The notes under the pieces: generated by a model | The model's input: the letters and a program-made list of their open reading frames with translations, nothing else | What the model was told of the DNA's origin: nothing | Databases searched by the model: none | Assembly (NCBI GenBank): GCA_902779125.1 | Contig: CACZAC010000009.1 | Span: 62,001-126,000 of the forward strand | Direction: 5' to 3' | From: an uncultured Bacteroidales bacterium | GTDB lineage: Bacteria > Bacteroidota > Bacteroidia > Bacteroidales > Muribaculaceae | Length of the DNA: 64,000 bases | Program-made: the position numbers and the translations under genes | Shown: in pieces, positions 9,227 to 17,875 of the stretch | Numbering within the stretch: the first letter of the stretch is position 1 | How the letters are laid out: every line of letters starts with the position of its first letter

Positions 9227-11671
9227 ATGCAACAGATAATTCAAGAAGATTTGGTCGCCAAAGCGATGGCCGAAGAGAAAAAGAAAAAACGTGTACGCAC
9301 TGGTATCAAGTGGGACCGATTGTTTATGGCATGTGCCTACAACTGGTACTGGTTCATTTTGTCTATGATTGTATGCTCGTGTATCGCATATCTGTATGCG
9401 ATGACACAACCCCAGTTCTATGTGGCAAAGTGTTCTATCCTCATTAGGTCTAAAGACAGTGCCCAAGGAACACCCTCAATGACGTTCAGTGACCTGGGTC
9501 TTAATACAGTGAATTACATCCCGAATGAGCCTTACAAGCTCAGATCAACAAGGGTAATGGAAGTTGTGGTTAATTCTTTGGGACTTAATGTGCAGTATTT
9601 TGGTCACCAATTTCTGCGTGACAAAAACATCTACAAGGACACCCCAGTGCAAGTAACACCACTCAAGGAAGTTACAAACGGTTTTTCCTTAACCATTGTA
9701 CCTAAAAGTGCCGATCAGTATGAATTTAAGATTAACAACAGTCCATGGAAGAAGGCTCATTTTGGCAAGAAAATAAACTCCAATTACGGTCCTATCGCCA
9801 TTGATAAAACAGAAAAATTCAATGAGAGCTACATTGACAATACCATTATTGTCCAGGTCTCCAATCCTACTAATATGGCTAGGTCTATTGCTGGAGGCAT
9901 TGTTGTAGACATGGCTGATCGTCATAGCGATATTCTTAATCTTGCCATTCGAGGACAGAACCCCGAAATGTTAGCTGATATCTTGAATGCTCTTGTTATT
10001 GCTTATAACCAAGAGGGTATCAATGATATGAACCAAGTTGCACGTAGCACCGAGGCCTTCATTGCTGAACGAGTAGCTGACCTTTCAAAGGATCTAAGTG
10101 GTGTTGATAATGAGGTTGCTGTCTTGACAGCCAATTCTGCCAACTCCATTATGCTTGGCAACCCTGGCCATACCATGCAACAGATCGACCAATCAGAGAA
10201 CGTTGGACTTGAGATGACTCTTGTTTCGCAGATTCGCCACTTCATCTCAACCATGGGTCCAGGAGAACTTATTCCTGCAAACCCGGGCATGAACAATGCA
10301 GGTATTGCCGGTCAGATTAGTCAATATAACCAAGCAATACAAGAATACCAGAGAATCTCAACCACCTCGAGTTCTGAGAATCCCGTCATGAAAGAACTCG
10401 AAAAGTCGCTGGCCACCCAGAAAAAGCACATAATCTCTAGTTTGGATAACTACTTGACGACCCTTCGCACTAGGCAGAATCAAGCTCAGCGTTTACAAAG
10501 TCAAGCCCAAACAAGCATGACGACTAACCCTCAACATGAAAAAGCCATTACTGAGGTTACTCGTCAACAGAAAATCAAAGAGCAGCTTTACCTGTATCTG
10601 CTCAACAAACGCGAAGAGAATGCTTTGCAGATGGCAATTACCGAGCCTAACGCAAAAGTTATGGAACCCGCCATTCCGAATTATGCACCTGTAACGGCAC
10701 CGTTGTCACGTATTGTGCTGACGGGTATGATTATCGGTTTATTGATTCCTGCATTTGTATTATACGGCGTATTCTGGTACTTCTCACTCGACAAGACCAT
10801 CCATACCCGTCGAGAAGTCGAAGAGGTATGTGATATTCCCATTTTGGGCGAGTTGCCTGCAAAGAAAGCCAATATCACAGGTGAGATTGTGGTTAACGAG
10901 ACCTCTAATGACCGCATGAATGAGGCATTCCGTATTCTCCGTAACAACCTAGACTTTGTCACATCGCAGAACAAATCAGGACTCGGAACGGTTATTCAGT
11001 TCACCTCTACCATGTCTGGTGAAGGAAAGAGTTTCGTTGCAGTCAACCTTGCTCTGGCCTATACCTATGTGAACAAGAAGGTCATCGTTGTCGACCTTGA
11101 CTTGCGTAAAGGTAAGTTCTCTGAGTACGTGGGTGTCCAAAGCGGTAAGGGTGTTTCAGCATACTTGTCTGGTAAGGTGACTGACTTGGACAAGATTATT
11201 GACCGCGGTACGCTTCATGAGGGATTTGACATCATCAGTGTTGGTGCTATCCCCCCCAACCCCACGGCACTGCTCTTGAGCGACAATATGGCTAATATGA
11301 TTGATCAACTCAAGAGAGAATACGATTATGTGATTCTCGATACTGTGCCCTACAACCTGATTGCCGATGCTGCGGTTGCCAACCGATTTGCAGACCTCAC
11401 GATTTATGTAATTCGTGACGGCAGGGTTGAGCAGCAGTACATGTATGAGTTGGAGCGCCTTTCCGATGAGCACAAGATCAACAACCTCACCATCCTCATC
11501 AACGACATCAAGGTGAGCAAGACCCGCTACAATTACTCTTACGCTTATGGTTACGGTAAGGGCTACGGCTACGGTTACGGCTATGGCTACGGCTATGGCT
11601 ATGGCGGCAACAGTGGCGGCTATTATGTTGATGACACTCCCAAGGACCGCGAGAAACCTATCAAAGGTTAA
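9227..11671 (+). CDS. Polysaccharide biosynthesis tyrosine autokinase (Wzc-like)
   Basis: An inner-membrane co-polymerase that controls chain length and export of exopolysaccharide or capsule. In the 814 residues the first membrane helix is at about 40-62 (WFILSMIVCSCIAYLYAM), followed by a Wzz domain, a long coiled region with Gln-rich helices (about 330-450), a second helix at about 500-525, and a BY-kinase domain. The kinase shows Walker A (STMSGEGKS, about 593-602), Walker A' (VIVVDLDLRKG, about 623) and Walker B (YVILDTVPYN, about 703). The C-terminus (about 767-803) is a Tyr/Gly repeat with more than a dozen tyrosines, the autophosphorylation cluster. UDP-glucose dehydrogenase follows 22 bases later, supporting a precursor-plus-export operon. 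Confidence 0.93.
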   Translation: MQQIIQEDLVAKAMAEEKKKKRVRTGIKWDRLFMACAYNWYWFILSMIVCSCIAYLYAMTQPQFYVAKCSILIRSKDSAQGTPSMTFSDLGLNTVNYIPNEPYKLRSTRVMEVVVNSLGLNVQYFGHQFLRDKNIYKDTPVQVTPLKEVTNGFSLTIVPKSADQYEFKINNSPWKKAHFGKKINSNYGPIAIDKTEKFNESYIDNTIIVQVSNPTNMARSIAGGIVVDMADRHSDILNLAIRGQNPEMLADILNALVIAYNQEGINDMNQVARSTEAFIAERVADLSKDLSGVDNEVAVLTANSANSIMLGNPGHTMQQIDQSENVGLEMTLVSQIRHFISTMGPGELIPANPGMNNAGIAGQISQYNQAIQEYQRISTTSSSENPVMKELEKSLATQKKHIISSLDNYLTTLRTRQNQAQRLQSQAQTSMTTNPQHEKAITEVTRQQKIKEQLYLYLLNKREENALQMAITEPNAKVMEPAIPNYAPVTAPLSRIVLTGMIIGLLIPAFVLYGVFWYFSLDKTIHTRREVEEVCDIPILGELPAKKANITGEIVVNETSNDRMNEAFRILRNNLDFVTSQNKSGLGTVIQFTSTMSGEGKSFVAVNLALAYTYVNKKVIVVDLDLRKGKFSEYVGVQSGKGVSAYLSGKVTDLDKIIDRGTLHEGFDIISVGAIPPNPTALLLSDNMANMIDQLKREYDYVILDTVPYNLIADAAVANRFADLTIYVIRDGRVEQQYMYELERLSDEHKINNLTILINDIKVSKTRYNYSYAYGYGKGYGYGYGYGYGYGYGGNSGGYYVDDTPKDREKPIKG

Positions 11672-11693
11672 TCTCCTAATTATGTTATAACAT

Positions 11694-13016
11694 ATGAGAA
11701 TTGCGGTTGTAGGAACCGGATACGTCGGATTAGTCACGGGCACCTGTTTCAGTGAAATGGGTGTCCATGTGACATGTGTTGACGTTGACCAACAGAAAAT
11801 CGAGGGTTTGAAACAAGGCATCATCCCTATTTACGAGCCAGGACTGGAAACTTTGGTCCGTAAAAATATGCGTTCAGGACGCTTACAGTTCACCACTCGG
11901 CTTGAAGATGTTCTCAACAATGTTGACATCGTTTTCAGTGCAGTAGGCACCCCTCCCGATGAAGATGGTAGCGCAGACTTGAAATATGTGCTTGAAGTTG
12001 CCCACACAATCGGCAAGCACTTGAACCGGCATATCGTGGTAGCTACCAAAAGTACTGTACCAGTCGGCACAGCCCGCAAGGTCCAGGAAGTTATTCAACA
12101 AGAGTTACAGCAAAGGGGGGTAAATGTTGAGTTTGATGTCGCAAGCAATCCCGAGTTCCTCAAAGAAGGAAATGCAGTGAAGGACTTCATGAGTCCCGAC
12201 CGCGTGATAGTCGGTGTGGAAAATGAGCGGGCCCGCAAACTCATGACAAGGCTTTACAAGCCTTTCATGATTATGAATGACCGTCTCATTTTCACAGATA
12301 TACCCTCTGCTGAGATGATCAAGTATGCGGCTAATTCAATGTTGGCTACCCGCATCAGTTTCATGAACGACATTGCCAATCTGTGCGAACTCGTTGGCGC
12401 AGATGTGAACATGGTGCGCAAGGGCATTGGCAGCGACACCCGAATCGGCAAGAAATTCCTGTATGCAGGTTGCGGCTATGGTGGTTCCTGTTTTCCCAAG
12501 GACGTCAAAGCACTCATCAAGACAGCCTCTGATTATGGCTATTCCATGCGTGTACTGCAAGCGGTCGAGAGTGTGAATGCAGACCAGAAACTGATTTTAT
12601 ACAACAAATTAGTCAATTACTATGGTGGAGATGAAAGTCAGTTGCAGGGCAAGACAGTCGCCTTGTGGGGACTTGCATTCAAGCCTGAAACCGACGACAT
12701 GCGTGAAGCTCCGTCATTAGTGCTTATTGACCTGCTGCTCAAGGCGGGCGCCAACGTCAAGGTCTATGACCCTGTAGCGATGTACGAATGCCGCAGACGC
12801 ATCGGAAACACCGTTTACTATGCCAAAGACATGTACGATGCTGCTACCGATGCCGATGCTCTCATGCTTGTAACCGAGTGGAAAGAGTTCCGTATTCCCA
12901 ATATGGAAACCCTATCGCACAAGATGCGTGGACGCCTCATCCTTGATGGCCGCAACATCCTCGAAGCCGAGGAACTGCATCAAGCAGGTTTTGAATACCA
13001 CTGCATCGGCAAGTAA
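11694..13016 (+). CDS. ugd: UDP-glucose 6-dehydrogenase
   Basis: Oxidises UDP-glucose twice with NAD to UDP-glucuronate, a precursor for acidic polysaccharides. The 440-residue protein has the N-terminal NAD fold (IAVVGTGYVGLVTG at 3-16), the conserved SNPEFLKEGNAVKDF segment, the catalytic cysteine 266 in GYGGSCFPKDV, and a C-terminal UDP-binding domain with WGLAFKPETDDMREAPS. It lies 22 bases after the Wzc-like kinase, and in many bacteria BY-kinases phosphorylate Ugd, so joint control is plausible. A 17-bp terminator follows. Confidence 0.95.
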   Translation: MRIAVVGTGYVGLVTGTCFSEMGVHVTCVDVDQQKIEGLKQGIIPIYEPGLETLVRKNMRSGRLQFTTRLEDVLNNVDIVFSAVGTPPDEDGSADLKYVLEVAHTIGKHLNRHIVVATKSTVPVGTARKVQEVIQQELQQRGVNVEFDVASNPEFLKEGNAVKDFMSPDRVIVGVENERARKLMTRLYKPFMIMNDRLIFTDIPSAEMIKYAANSMLATRISFMNDIANLCELVGADVNMVRKGIGSDTRIGKKFLYAGCGYGGSCFPKDVKALIKTASDYGYSMRVLQAVESVNADQKLILYNKLVNYYGGDESQLQGKTVALWGLAFKPETDDMREAPSLVLIDLLLKAGANVKVYDPVAMYECRRRIGNTVYYAKDMYDAATDADALMLVTEWKEFRIPNMETLSHKMRGRLILDGRNILEAEELHQAGFEYHCIGK

Positions 13017-13029
13017 TCATAAGTAAGAC

Positions 13030-13073
13030 AAAACAAGAACCGCACGGCATAACTGTCGTGCGGTTCTTGTTTT
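13030..13073. terminator. Strong bidirectional terminator
   Basis: A perfect 17-bp stem (AAAACAAGAACCGCACG at 13030-13046 with its complement at 13057-13073, 10-base loop) lies between convergent ugd and the endonuclease gene and is T-rich on both sides. Confidence 0.92.
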
Positions 13074-13089
13074 GTTATATGTTTGATTT

Positions 13090-15366
13090 TTACTTCACCA
13101 CAACCTTGCGGGATGCGTTTTCTGAAACGACCACATATATTCCTGCGGGCAGTTTCACAGTAGCATCACCGGTTAGAGACTTGATGCAATCACCATCCAT
13201 GTTGTAGATTTCGATGCTCTCGTCAACAGAATTCTCAATAAGCACACCACTCCTGGTCGGTACTGCGTCCCACTGTTTCATCGCAGATGGATTCAACAGC
13301 ATATCAATTAGAGCGGTAACGTCAGCAATAGAAATAGCATCATCCTGATTAACATCGGCTGCAATAGCATCAAACGATGTCATACTACCACTCAGCAAAT
13401 AGTCAATCAAAGTGGTGACATCACTAATGCTCACATCGCCATCCATGTTCACGTCACCAAGCATAACAGGCACCTCGTTAACAATGCCTTCCACATCGGC
13501 ATATGCGCTAGCCCGGCTGGTCTTAGCTTCGACAGTACCCTCGTATTCTCCAGCAGTAGCGGTATTCGCCAAACGCACATAGAATACTTCGCCCGACGGG
13601 TCAAGCTGTAAACTCGTGGACCAGTCTGTTTTATTTAGACTGATCTGGAAATTGCCATCCACCTTCAGGGTGATATTCTCGTTGTTATTCTCTGAAGTCA
13701 CAGTAGCCCTCACAATGCTGGACTCGCCGCCCTGTTCTGCTTCTATCAAGCCTATCGGCGATATAGTAATTGAAGGATCGGGCTCAGGAGCGACATTGCT
13801 CGTAATAGCGATATCATCAATGTTCAGTCGAGAGCCTGCAGTCTGATTGATTTTGAAACGTACGTTGCCTGTCACATTCAGATTGAAGATATACTGCTGC
13901 CAGGTTCCATTGGGCGAACAGTTACCCACAGAGGTCCATGTGCTGCCACCATTGGTGCTATACAATACCTGAAGCGTAGGTGTTGCGTCACTACCCCACT
14001 TGGCTGCATAGAATGAAATCTTGCTGGCACCATCGGTAACATCCTCGGCCATCTCAATATAGGAAGCCGCCGTCTTGCCAAAACGGCAACTCTGTGTACC
14101 ATTGGCATGAGTATCACCACTCCAGATGCCCACATCAGAAGTGTTCCACTTGAAAGCGTGGCCCTGGATAAAGGTCGTCGTATAACTCTGATATGTCGAG
14201 ATGCCTTCCCAAGTCTCAATGGTTTCTGTACCGCCACTGCCGCCAGTGTTATAGGTTGCCGTCAACGTCACATTGCTGCTCACCTCGCTGCTGCTGATAG
14301 TCAAGCGACCAGTAGCATTGGCTGCCGTACCATTGTAGGTAACGGTAATTGTAGTACCTGCATTCACTGCAGCCGCCGTGAGCGTCGTCGGTGTAACGCT
14401 AAATCCGGTACCCGTTACTGATACAGTCACCGCTTTGGTCAGATAAACACCCTTGACGGTAATCGCCTTGCTCACGCCATCGCCAGTGTTAGTGCCCACG
14501 TTAATGGTCGAGCCGTTGGCAGGCGACGAAATCACCGGGGTATTGGTACTGCTGCCAGTCCATGCGTTGCCAGTCTTGTTGCCCCACAGGTACTCAGCAA
14601 GCTCTGGATGGTCGATAAACGGATTGCGGTTGTGCTGGATACCATATACTGCCTCGTTGCGGTTAGACTCAAGGGTGCTCACCGGATCGTTACGGTGCCA
14701 TTCCAGCAACTGACTGATTGCCCACGGCGTCAAGTGCTTGTAGCTGCTGTTCGTGAACACGACACTTCCTTTATCTTGAGTCCATGAGCCCACGCGGTCC
14801 ATGTAACGCACTACCATATAGAAATAGGTGCGCGCAAAGTCGCCCTTGTACTCATCGGCGACTTCAAACACCGTGCCCGAGTAGCCGCTATGGGTGCAAG
14901 TGCCCAGTTTTCCGGTACCTCTTGGGCTACCGTTGGCACAATCGCCAAAGGGATAATTACCGCGTTCGGCATTCACCCATCCGTCAACGGGATACATATG
15001 ATAAAGGTCAGAGTACATCGTGTCTTGTGCAGCACCCCACCAACTGTTGGGAACCGAGTGTTCACGGTTATAGCACTGCCCTATCCCACTATATTGGCCA
15101 CACTGATTGTCGCCGTAAGTAAACTGAGAATTGGAGTAACGGTCAATGATGATGTTTCCGTTACAGTCAGTCGTTTTAAACTTTTCCCAAAGTTTACTGT
15201 AATAAATCATGTAGTGACCACGCACAATCTTGTGCAAAGAGGACATCAGTTCCTGGTCATTCTTACCAAGGGCGCTGTTGTAATAGTTGTTAGGGATAGC
15301 AGCTGTAGCCTGCAATGCCAACACAGCTACCAACAGCAGCATTAGAGATTGTAGATTTTTTTTCAT
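13090..15366 (-). CDS. Secreted endonuclease I with dockerin-like repeats and type IX tail
   Basis: The 758-residue protein starts with a signal peptide (LLLVAVLALQATAA) and an endonuclease I domain (about 25-270). The His-metal motif appears in YNREHSVPNSWWG (about 100-112) followed by DLYHMYPVDGWVNAERGNYPFG-type sequence, characteristic of this non-specific nuclease family. Two beta-sandwich regions follow (about 285-380 and 540-640) with a carbohydrate- or cell-binding look. Then comes a dockerin-like pair (DVNMDGDVSISDVTTLIDYL and DVNQDDAISIADVTALIDML) and a C-terminal type IX sorting tail (IYNMDGDCIKSL...AGIYVVV). A role in extracellular DNA breakdown is inferred. It sits between polysaccharide genes, on the opposite strand to ugd. 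Confidence 0.87.
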   Translation of the reverse strand: MKKNLQSLMLLLVAVLALQATAAIPNNYYNSALGKNDQELMSSLHKIVRGHYMIYYSKLWEKFKTTDCNGNIIIDRYSNSQFTYGDNQCGQYSGIGQCYNREHSVPNSWWGAAQDTMYSDLYHMYPVDGWVNAERGNYPFGDCANGSPRGTGKLGTCTHSGYSGTVFEVADEYKGDFARTYFYMVVRYMDRVGSWTQDKGSVVFTNSSYKHLTPWAISQLLEWHRNDPVSTLESNRNEAVYGIQHNRNPFIDHPELAEYLWGNKTGNAWTGSSTNTPVISSPANGSTINVGTNTGDGVSKAITVKGVYLTKAVTVSVTGTGFSVTPTTLTAAAVNAGTTITVTYNGTAANATGRLTISSSEVSSNVTLTATYNTGGSGGTETIETWEGISTYQSYTTTFIQGHAFKWNTSDVGIWSGDTHANGTQSCRFGKTAASYIEMAEDVTDGASKISFYAAKWGSDATPTLQVLYSTNGGSTWTSVGNCSPNGTWQQYIFNLNVTGNVRFKINQTAGSRLNIDDIAITSNVAPEPDPSITISPIGLIEAEQGGESSIVRATVTSENNNENITLKVDGNFQISLNKTDWSTSLQLDPSGEVFYVRLANTATAGEYEGTVEAKTSRASAYADVEGIVNEVPVMLGDVNMDGDVSISDVTTLIDYLLSGSMTSFDAIAADVNQDDAISIADVTALIDMLLNPSAMKQWDAVPTRSGVLIENSVDESIEIYNMDGDCIKSLTGDATVKLPAGIYVVVSENASRKVVVK

Positions 15367-15431
15367 TATGTCAATAATATATAAATGGTGAATATTAATC
15401 GTGATGAACTGGCGTTTTCTGGAGACATTTA

Positions 15432-16412
15432 TCAGTACAGCAGGCGGGCTATTTGAGCCGAGCCTCGCTTGCCAGCAACAATGCGGGCAAACAACCGACG
15501 CGTTACCGGGTCAACAAGCCAGCTCCAACGCCGATTATTGCGGTAACTCTCACGCAACGCCTTGTGCGCCTCACGGCATAAAGGCACAGACAGTTCCTTG
15601 TGGCCTTCTCGCTCATATTGAGCCGCCAACACCATGCGACGGTATTCCAGCAGACGCTCATAGCGGAGTTTATACTCAGGTTTGAGCAGCGAACACCTCA
15701 CTTCATTAATCATGATGTCGATAACGTGCTCCCATTGTCCATGGCGGCTGTGGAATTCAGTACCCGTTATCGAGTCGGCACCGTTGTGGTTGACGAGGAC
15801 ACGCGATTTTCCGCCCATATAGGCGACATGGGGACGTGCCAACAACAGCCGCAAACCCAGTTCCCAGTCATTCCAACCAGGAAGGTTGATGTTCCAGCCA
15901 TCGGTTGACGCAAAAAACTCACGCCTCACGGCATAGCGTTGTGTGGCCAACTGGGCATGGAGGATGTGCTGGGCAAACAGGTCGCGCTTGCTGAACGGTG
16001 TCTCGCGCTCACTGCCATCGGGAAACACGAGAGTAGAACGGGTACTGACCAAATCCAGCACACGCCCTTCTTCAACAGCCTTATCGATAATGCGGACATA
16101 GGATGCCACCAAATCTTCCTTCATGAGGTCGTCACTGTCAAAAAACAGCACCCACTCGCCTGTTGCCTGCTCAAAGCCTTTATTGCGCGCAGCTCCTGCC
16201 GTGCGGTGTGCTTCTTGGGTGACAAGCACCTTGAAATCGTCATTCTCGTTGTCTCGCTTGAAGTCTTCAAGCACCTGTAGCGTGTTATCAGTGCTGTAGT
16301 TGTCCACCAGCACCACCTGCAGCGGCCTGTAGGTTTGTGACAGCACGCTGTTTAATGTAGCAGGCACCACGCTAGCGCGATTATACACGGGTATAATGAT
16401 TGAGACTTGCAT
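15432..16412 (-). CDS. Family 2 glycosyltransferase
   Basis: The start is set at 16412, where MQVSIIIPVYNRASVVP begins the usual GT2 Rossmann fold; an in-frame ATG 141 bases upstream would put a non-conserved, basic 47-residue leader before it and would overlap the promoter. The protein has 326 residues. LVDNYSTDNTLQVL and the metal-binding FFDSDDLM mark the GT-A fold, and WNINLPGWNDWELGLRLL is the acceptor-side motif. It probably adds a sugar during surface polysaccharide synthesis at the inner membrane. It is divergent from the glycosyltransferase at 16651. Confidence 0.85.
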   Translation of the reverse strand: MQVSIIIPVYNRASVVPATLNSVLSQTYRPLQVVLVDNYSTDNTLQVLEDFKRDNENDDFKVLVTQEAHRTAGAARNKGFEQATGEWVLFFDSDDLMKEDLVASYVRIIDKAVEEGRVLDLVSTRSTLVFPDGSERETPFSKRDLFAQHILHAQLATQRYAVRREFFASTDGWNINLPGWNDWELGLRLLLARPHVAYMGGKSRVLVNHNGADSITGTEFHSRHGQWEHVIDIMINEVRCSLLKPEYKLRYERLLEYRRMVLAAQYEREGHKELSVPLCREAHKALRESYRNNRRWSWLVDPVTRRLFARIVAGKRGSAQIARLLY

Positions 16413-16443
16413 GACTGATTTCGGTAATCTTGATAAATCGGTG

Positions 16444-16475
16444 TAAAGGTACTGCAATTTTTGATAACTCACAAA
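16444..16475 (-). promoter_or_regulatory. Promoter of the GT2 gene
   Basis: On the minus strand TTTG (16472-16475) and TACCTTTA (16444-16451) are 20 bases apart, 32 bases before the chosen start codon. The -7 differs from consensus at the last base. Confidence 0.6.
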
Positions 16476-16479
16476 AAAA

Positions 16480-16574
16480 CGCCTAATTTTGAATAAATTA
16501 GGACGAGCCTTAACAAAAACTAATAAATATTTGTTTTTGGATTCTGCTTGCATTGATTGAGAATAAATTAGGCG
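16480..16574. repeat. Inverted repeats between divergent glycosyltransferase promoters
   Basis: CGCCTAATTT (16480-16489) and AAATTAGGCG (16565-16574) are perfect complements. An inner copy, CCTAATTT-TGAAT-AAATTAGG (16482-16502), forms an 8-bp dyad, and GAATAAATTAGG occurs twice (16491 and 16561). The arrangement suits an operator or loop-forming site controlling both genes. Confidence 0.5.
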
Positions 16575-16610
16575 TCGCCTCGGGATTGCTCAAATAAAAA
16601 TGACTTTTTA

Positions 16611-16642
16611 TTTGGCACTCCACTCGGCTTGCACTAATTTTG
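16611..16642 (+). promoter_or_regulatory. Promoter of the glycosyltransferase at 16651
   Basis: TTTG at 16611-16614 (within TTTGG) and TAATTTTG at 16635-16642 with a 20-base spacer. The start codon at 16651 is only 8 bases past the -7 element, so the leader is very short or absent. Confidence 0.7.
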
Positions 16643-16650
16643 CACTCGCT

Positions 16651-17766
16651 ATGAAGATACTATTTGCAGGAGATGCCAGCAATATGCATAATTGCCTCGC
16701 CCAACAATTGCGTACCATGGGGCACGAGGCTACAGTAGCATCCGACGGTTCCCGTTGGATGGACACACACCGCGATATCAATTTGCTTCGCCAACCAGGC
16801 CTGTTGGGCTCATTACGTTATTTGAGGGACATCAAGCGGGCATTGCCTTTGATGACGGGATATGACATCGTCGAAATCGCTTCACCCATCTTTCTGAGAC
16901 TCAAGCCACACCGCGTGGCCAAGGTCTTTGACTACCTCAAGGCCAACAACCGCCGGATAGTGCTCTCGGCTATGGCAACCGACGTTGTCTATTATGATGC
17001 CTGCCATGACGGGCACACTTATCGTTACAGCGACTACATGCTGGGCCGAGAGCCATCACCTTACGTCAATTCGGCTGAATATATTGCGCAGCAACAAGAC
17101 AACTGGAAACAGCCGTTCATGCGACAACACAATGACCATATTCTTCAAGGAATTGACGGTGCAGTGGCTTGTTTGTATGAATACTATGCCGCTTACAGAC
17201 CTTTGCTGGGAAACCGTATAGCCTACGGCGGCATCCCCATCGATACCGAATCCCTGGAATACCGTCCATTGGAGCAAGCACCCGACAAAGTGCGGTTCTT
17301 CATTGGCATCCAGCGCGACCGTCATGTCATCAAGGGCACCGACCGCCTGTTGGCAGCGATGAAACGCGTTCATGACCGTTATCCGGGAATCACCGAACTT
17401 GACGTGGTTGAAAACCTCCCCTACGACGAATATACCCGCCGAATGCGTGAATCACACGTCATTCTCGACCAGCTTTACAGCTATACACCCGGCACCAATG
17501 CACTGATTGCCATGGCTCAGGGACTGGTTGCCGTCTCGGGTGCTGAGCCCGAATACTACGACCTTATCGGTGAAGTTTCCAACAGGCCCATCGTCAATGT
17601 CTCACCGCTCATCGACGGTGACATCGACGAGAAACTCTCGTGGCTTGTCGAACATCGGGACCAGTTGCCACAGATGGCACGAGACAGCCGAATCTTTGTT
17701 GAGAAACACAATGCCGCTGCAATTGTAGCCCAGCGCTATGTCGATTTCTGGAACACCTTGCTGTGA
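16651..17766 (+). CDS. Glycosyltransferase, GT-B (family 1/4-like)
   Basis: The start at 16651 gives MKILFAGDASNMHNCLAQQL, the usual first strand of a GT-B glycosyltransferase; an ATG 51 bases upstream lies inside the promoter and is rejected. The 371-residue protein has an N-terminal fold with YDIVEIASPIF and a C-terminal fold with FFIGIQRDRHVIKGTDRLLAAM (nucleotide-sugar side), LDQLYSYTPGTNALIAMAQGL and VSGAEPEYYDL, in place of the typical EGFGL motif. It probably transfers a sugar during surface glycan synthesis. The donor and acceptor cannot be assigned. Confidence 0.8.
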   Translation: MKILFAGDASNMHNCLAQQLRTMGHEATVASDGSRWMDTHRDINLLRQPGLLGSLRYLRDIKRALPLMTGYDIVEIASPIFLRLKPHRVAKVFDYLKANNRRIVLSAMATDVVYYDACHDGHTYRYSDYMLGREPSPYVNSAEYIAQQQDNWKQPFMRQHNDHILQGIDGAVACLYEYYAAYRPLLGNRIAYGGIPIDTESLEYRPLEQAPDKVRFFIGIQRDRHVIKGTDRLLAAMKRVHDRYPGITELDVVENLPYDEYTRRMRESHVILDQLYSYTPGTNALIAMAQGLVAVSGAEPEYYDLIGEVSNRPIVNVSPLIDGDIDEKLSWLVEHRDQLPQMARDSRIFVEKHNAAAIVAQRYVDFWNTLL

Positions 17767-17804
17767 ACGTTATCAGATCAACAAAAACAATCAGTATATA
17801 TCAA

Positions 17805-17846
17805 AATGAGCCCCAAAAGTTTTTAATCAAACTTTTGGGGCTCATT
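17805..17846. terminator. Convergent terminator
   Basis: A perfect 18-bp stem (17805-17822 with 17829-17846, loop TTAATC) separates the glycosyltransferase from the convergent lipoprotein gene. The T-run is weak on the plus exit and better (ATTTTG) on the minus exit. Confidence 0.8.
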
Positions 17847-17875
17847 CATGATTCCCTATGGCTATTGCCGTTGGG

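Noticed and set aside
16600..16650. Earlier ATG start of the glycosyltransferase
   Set aside because: It would lie inside the promoter (TTTG at 16611, TAATTTTG at 16635) and its residues do not match the family start.
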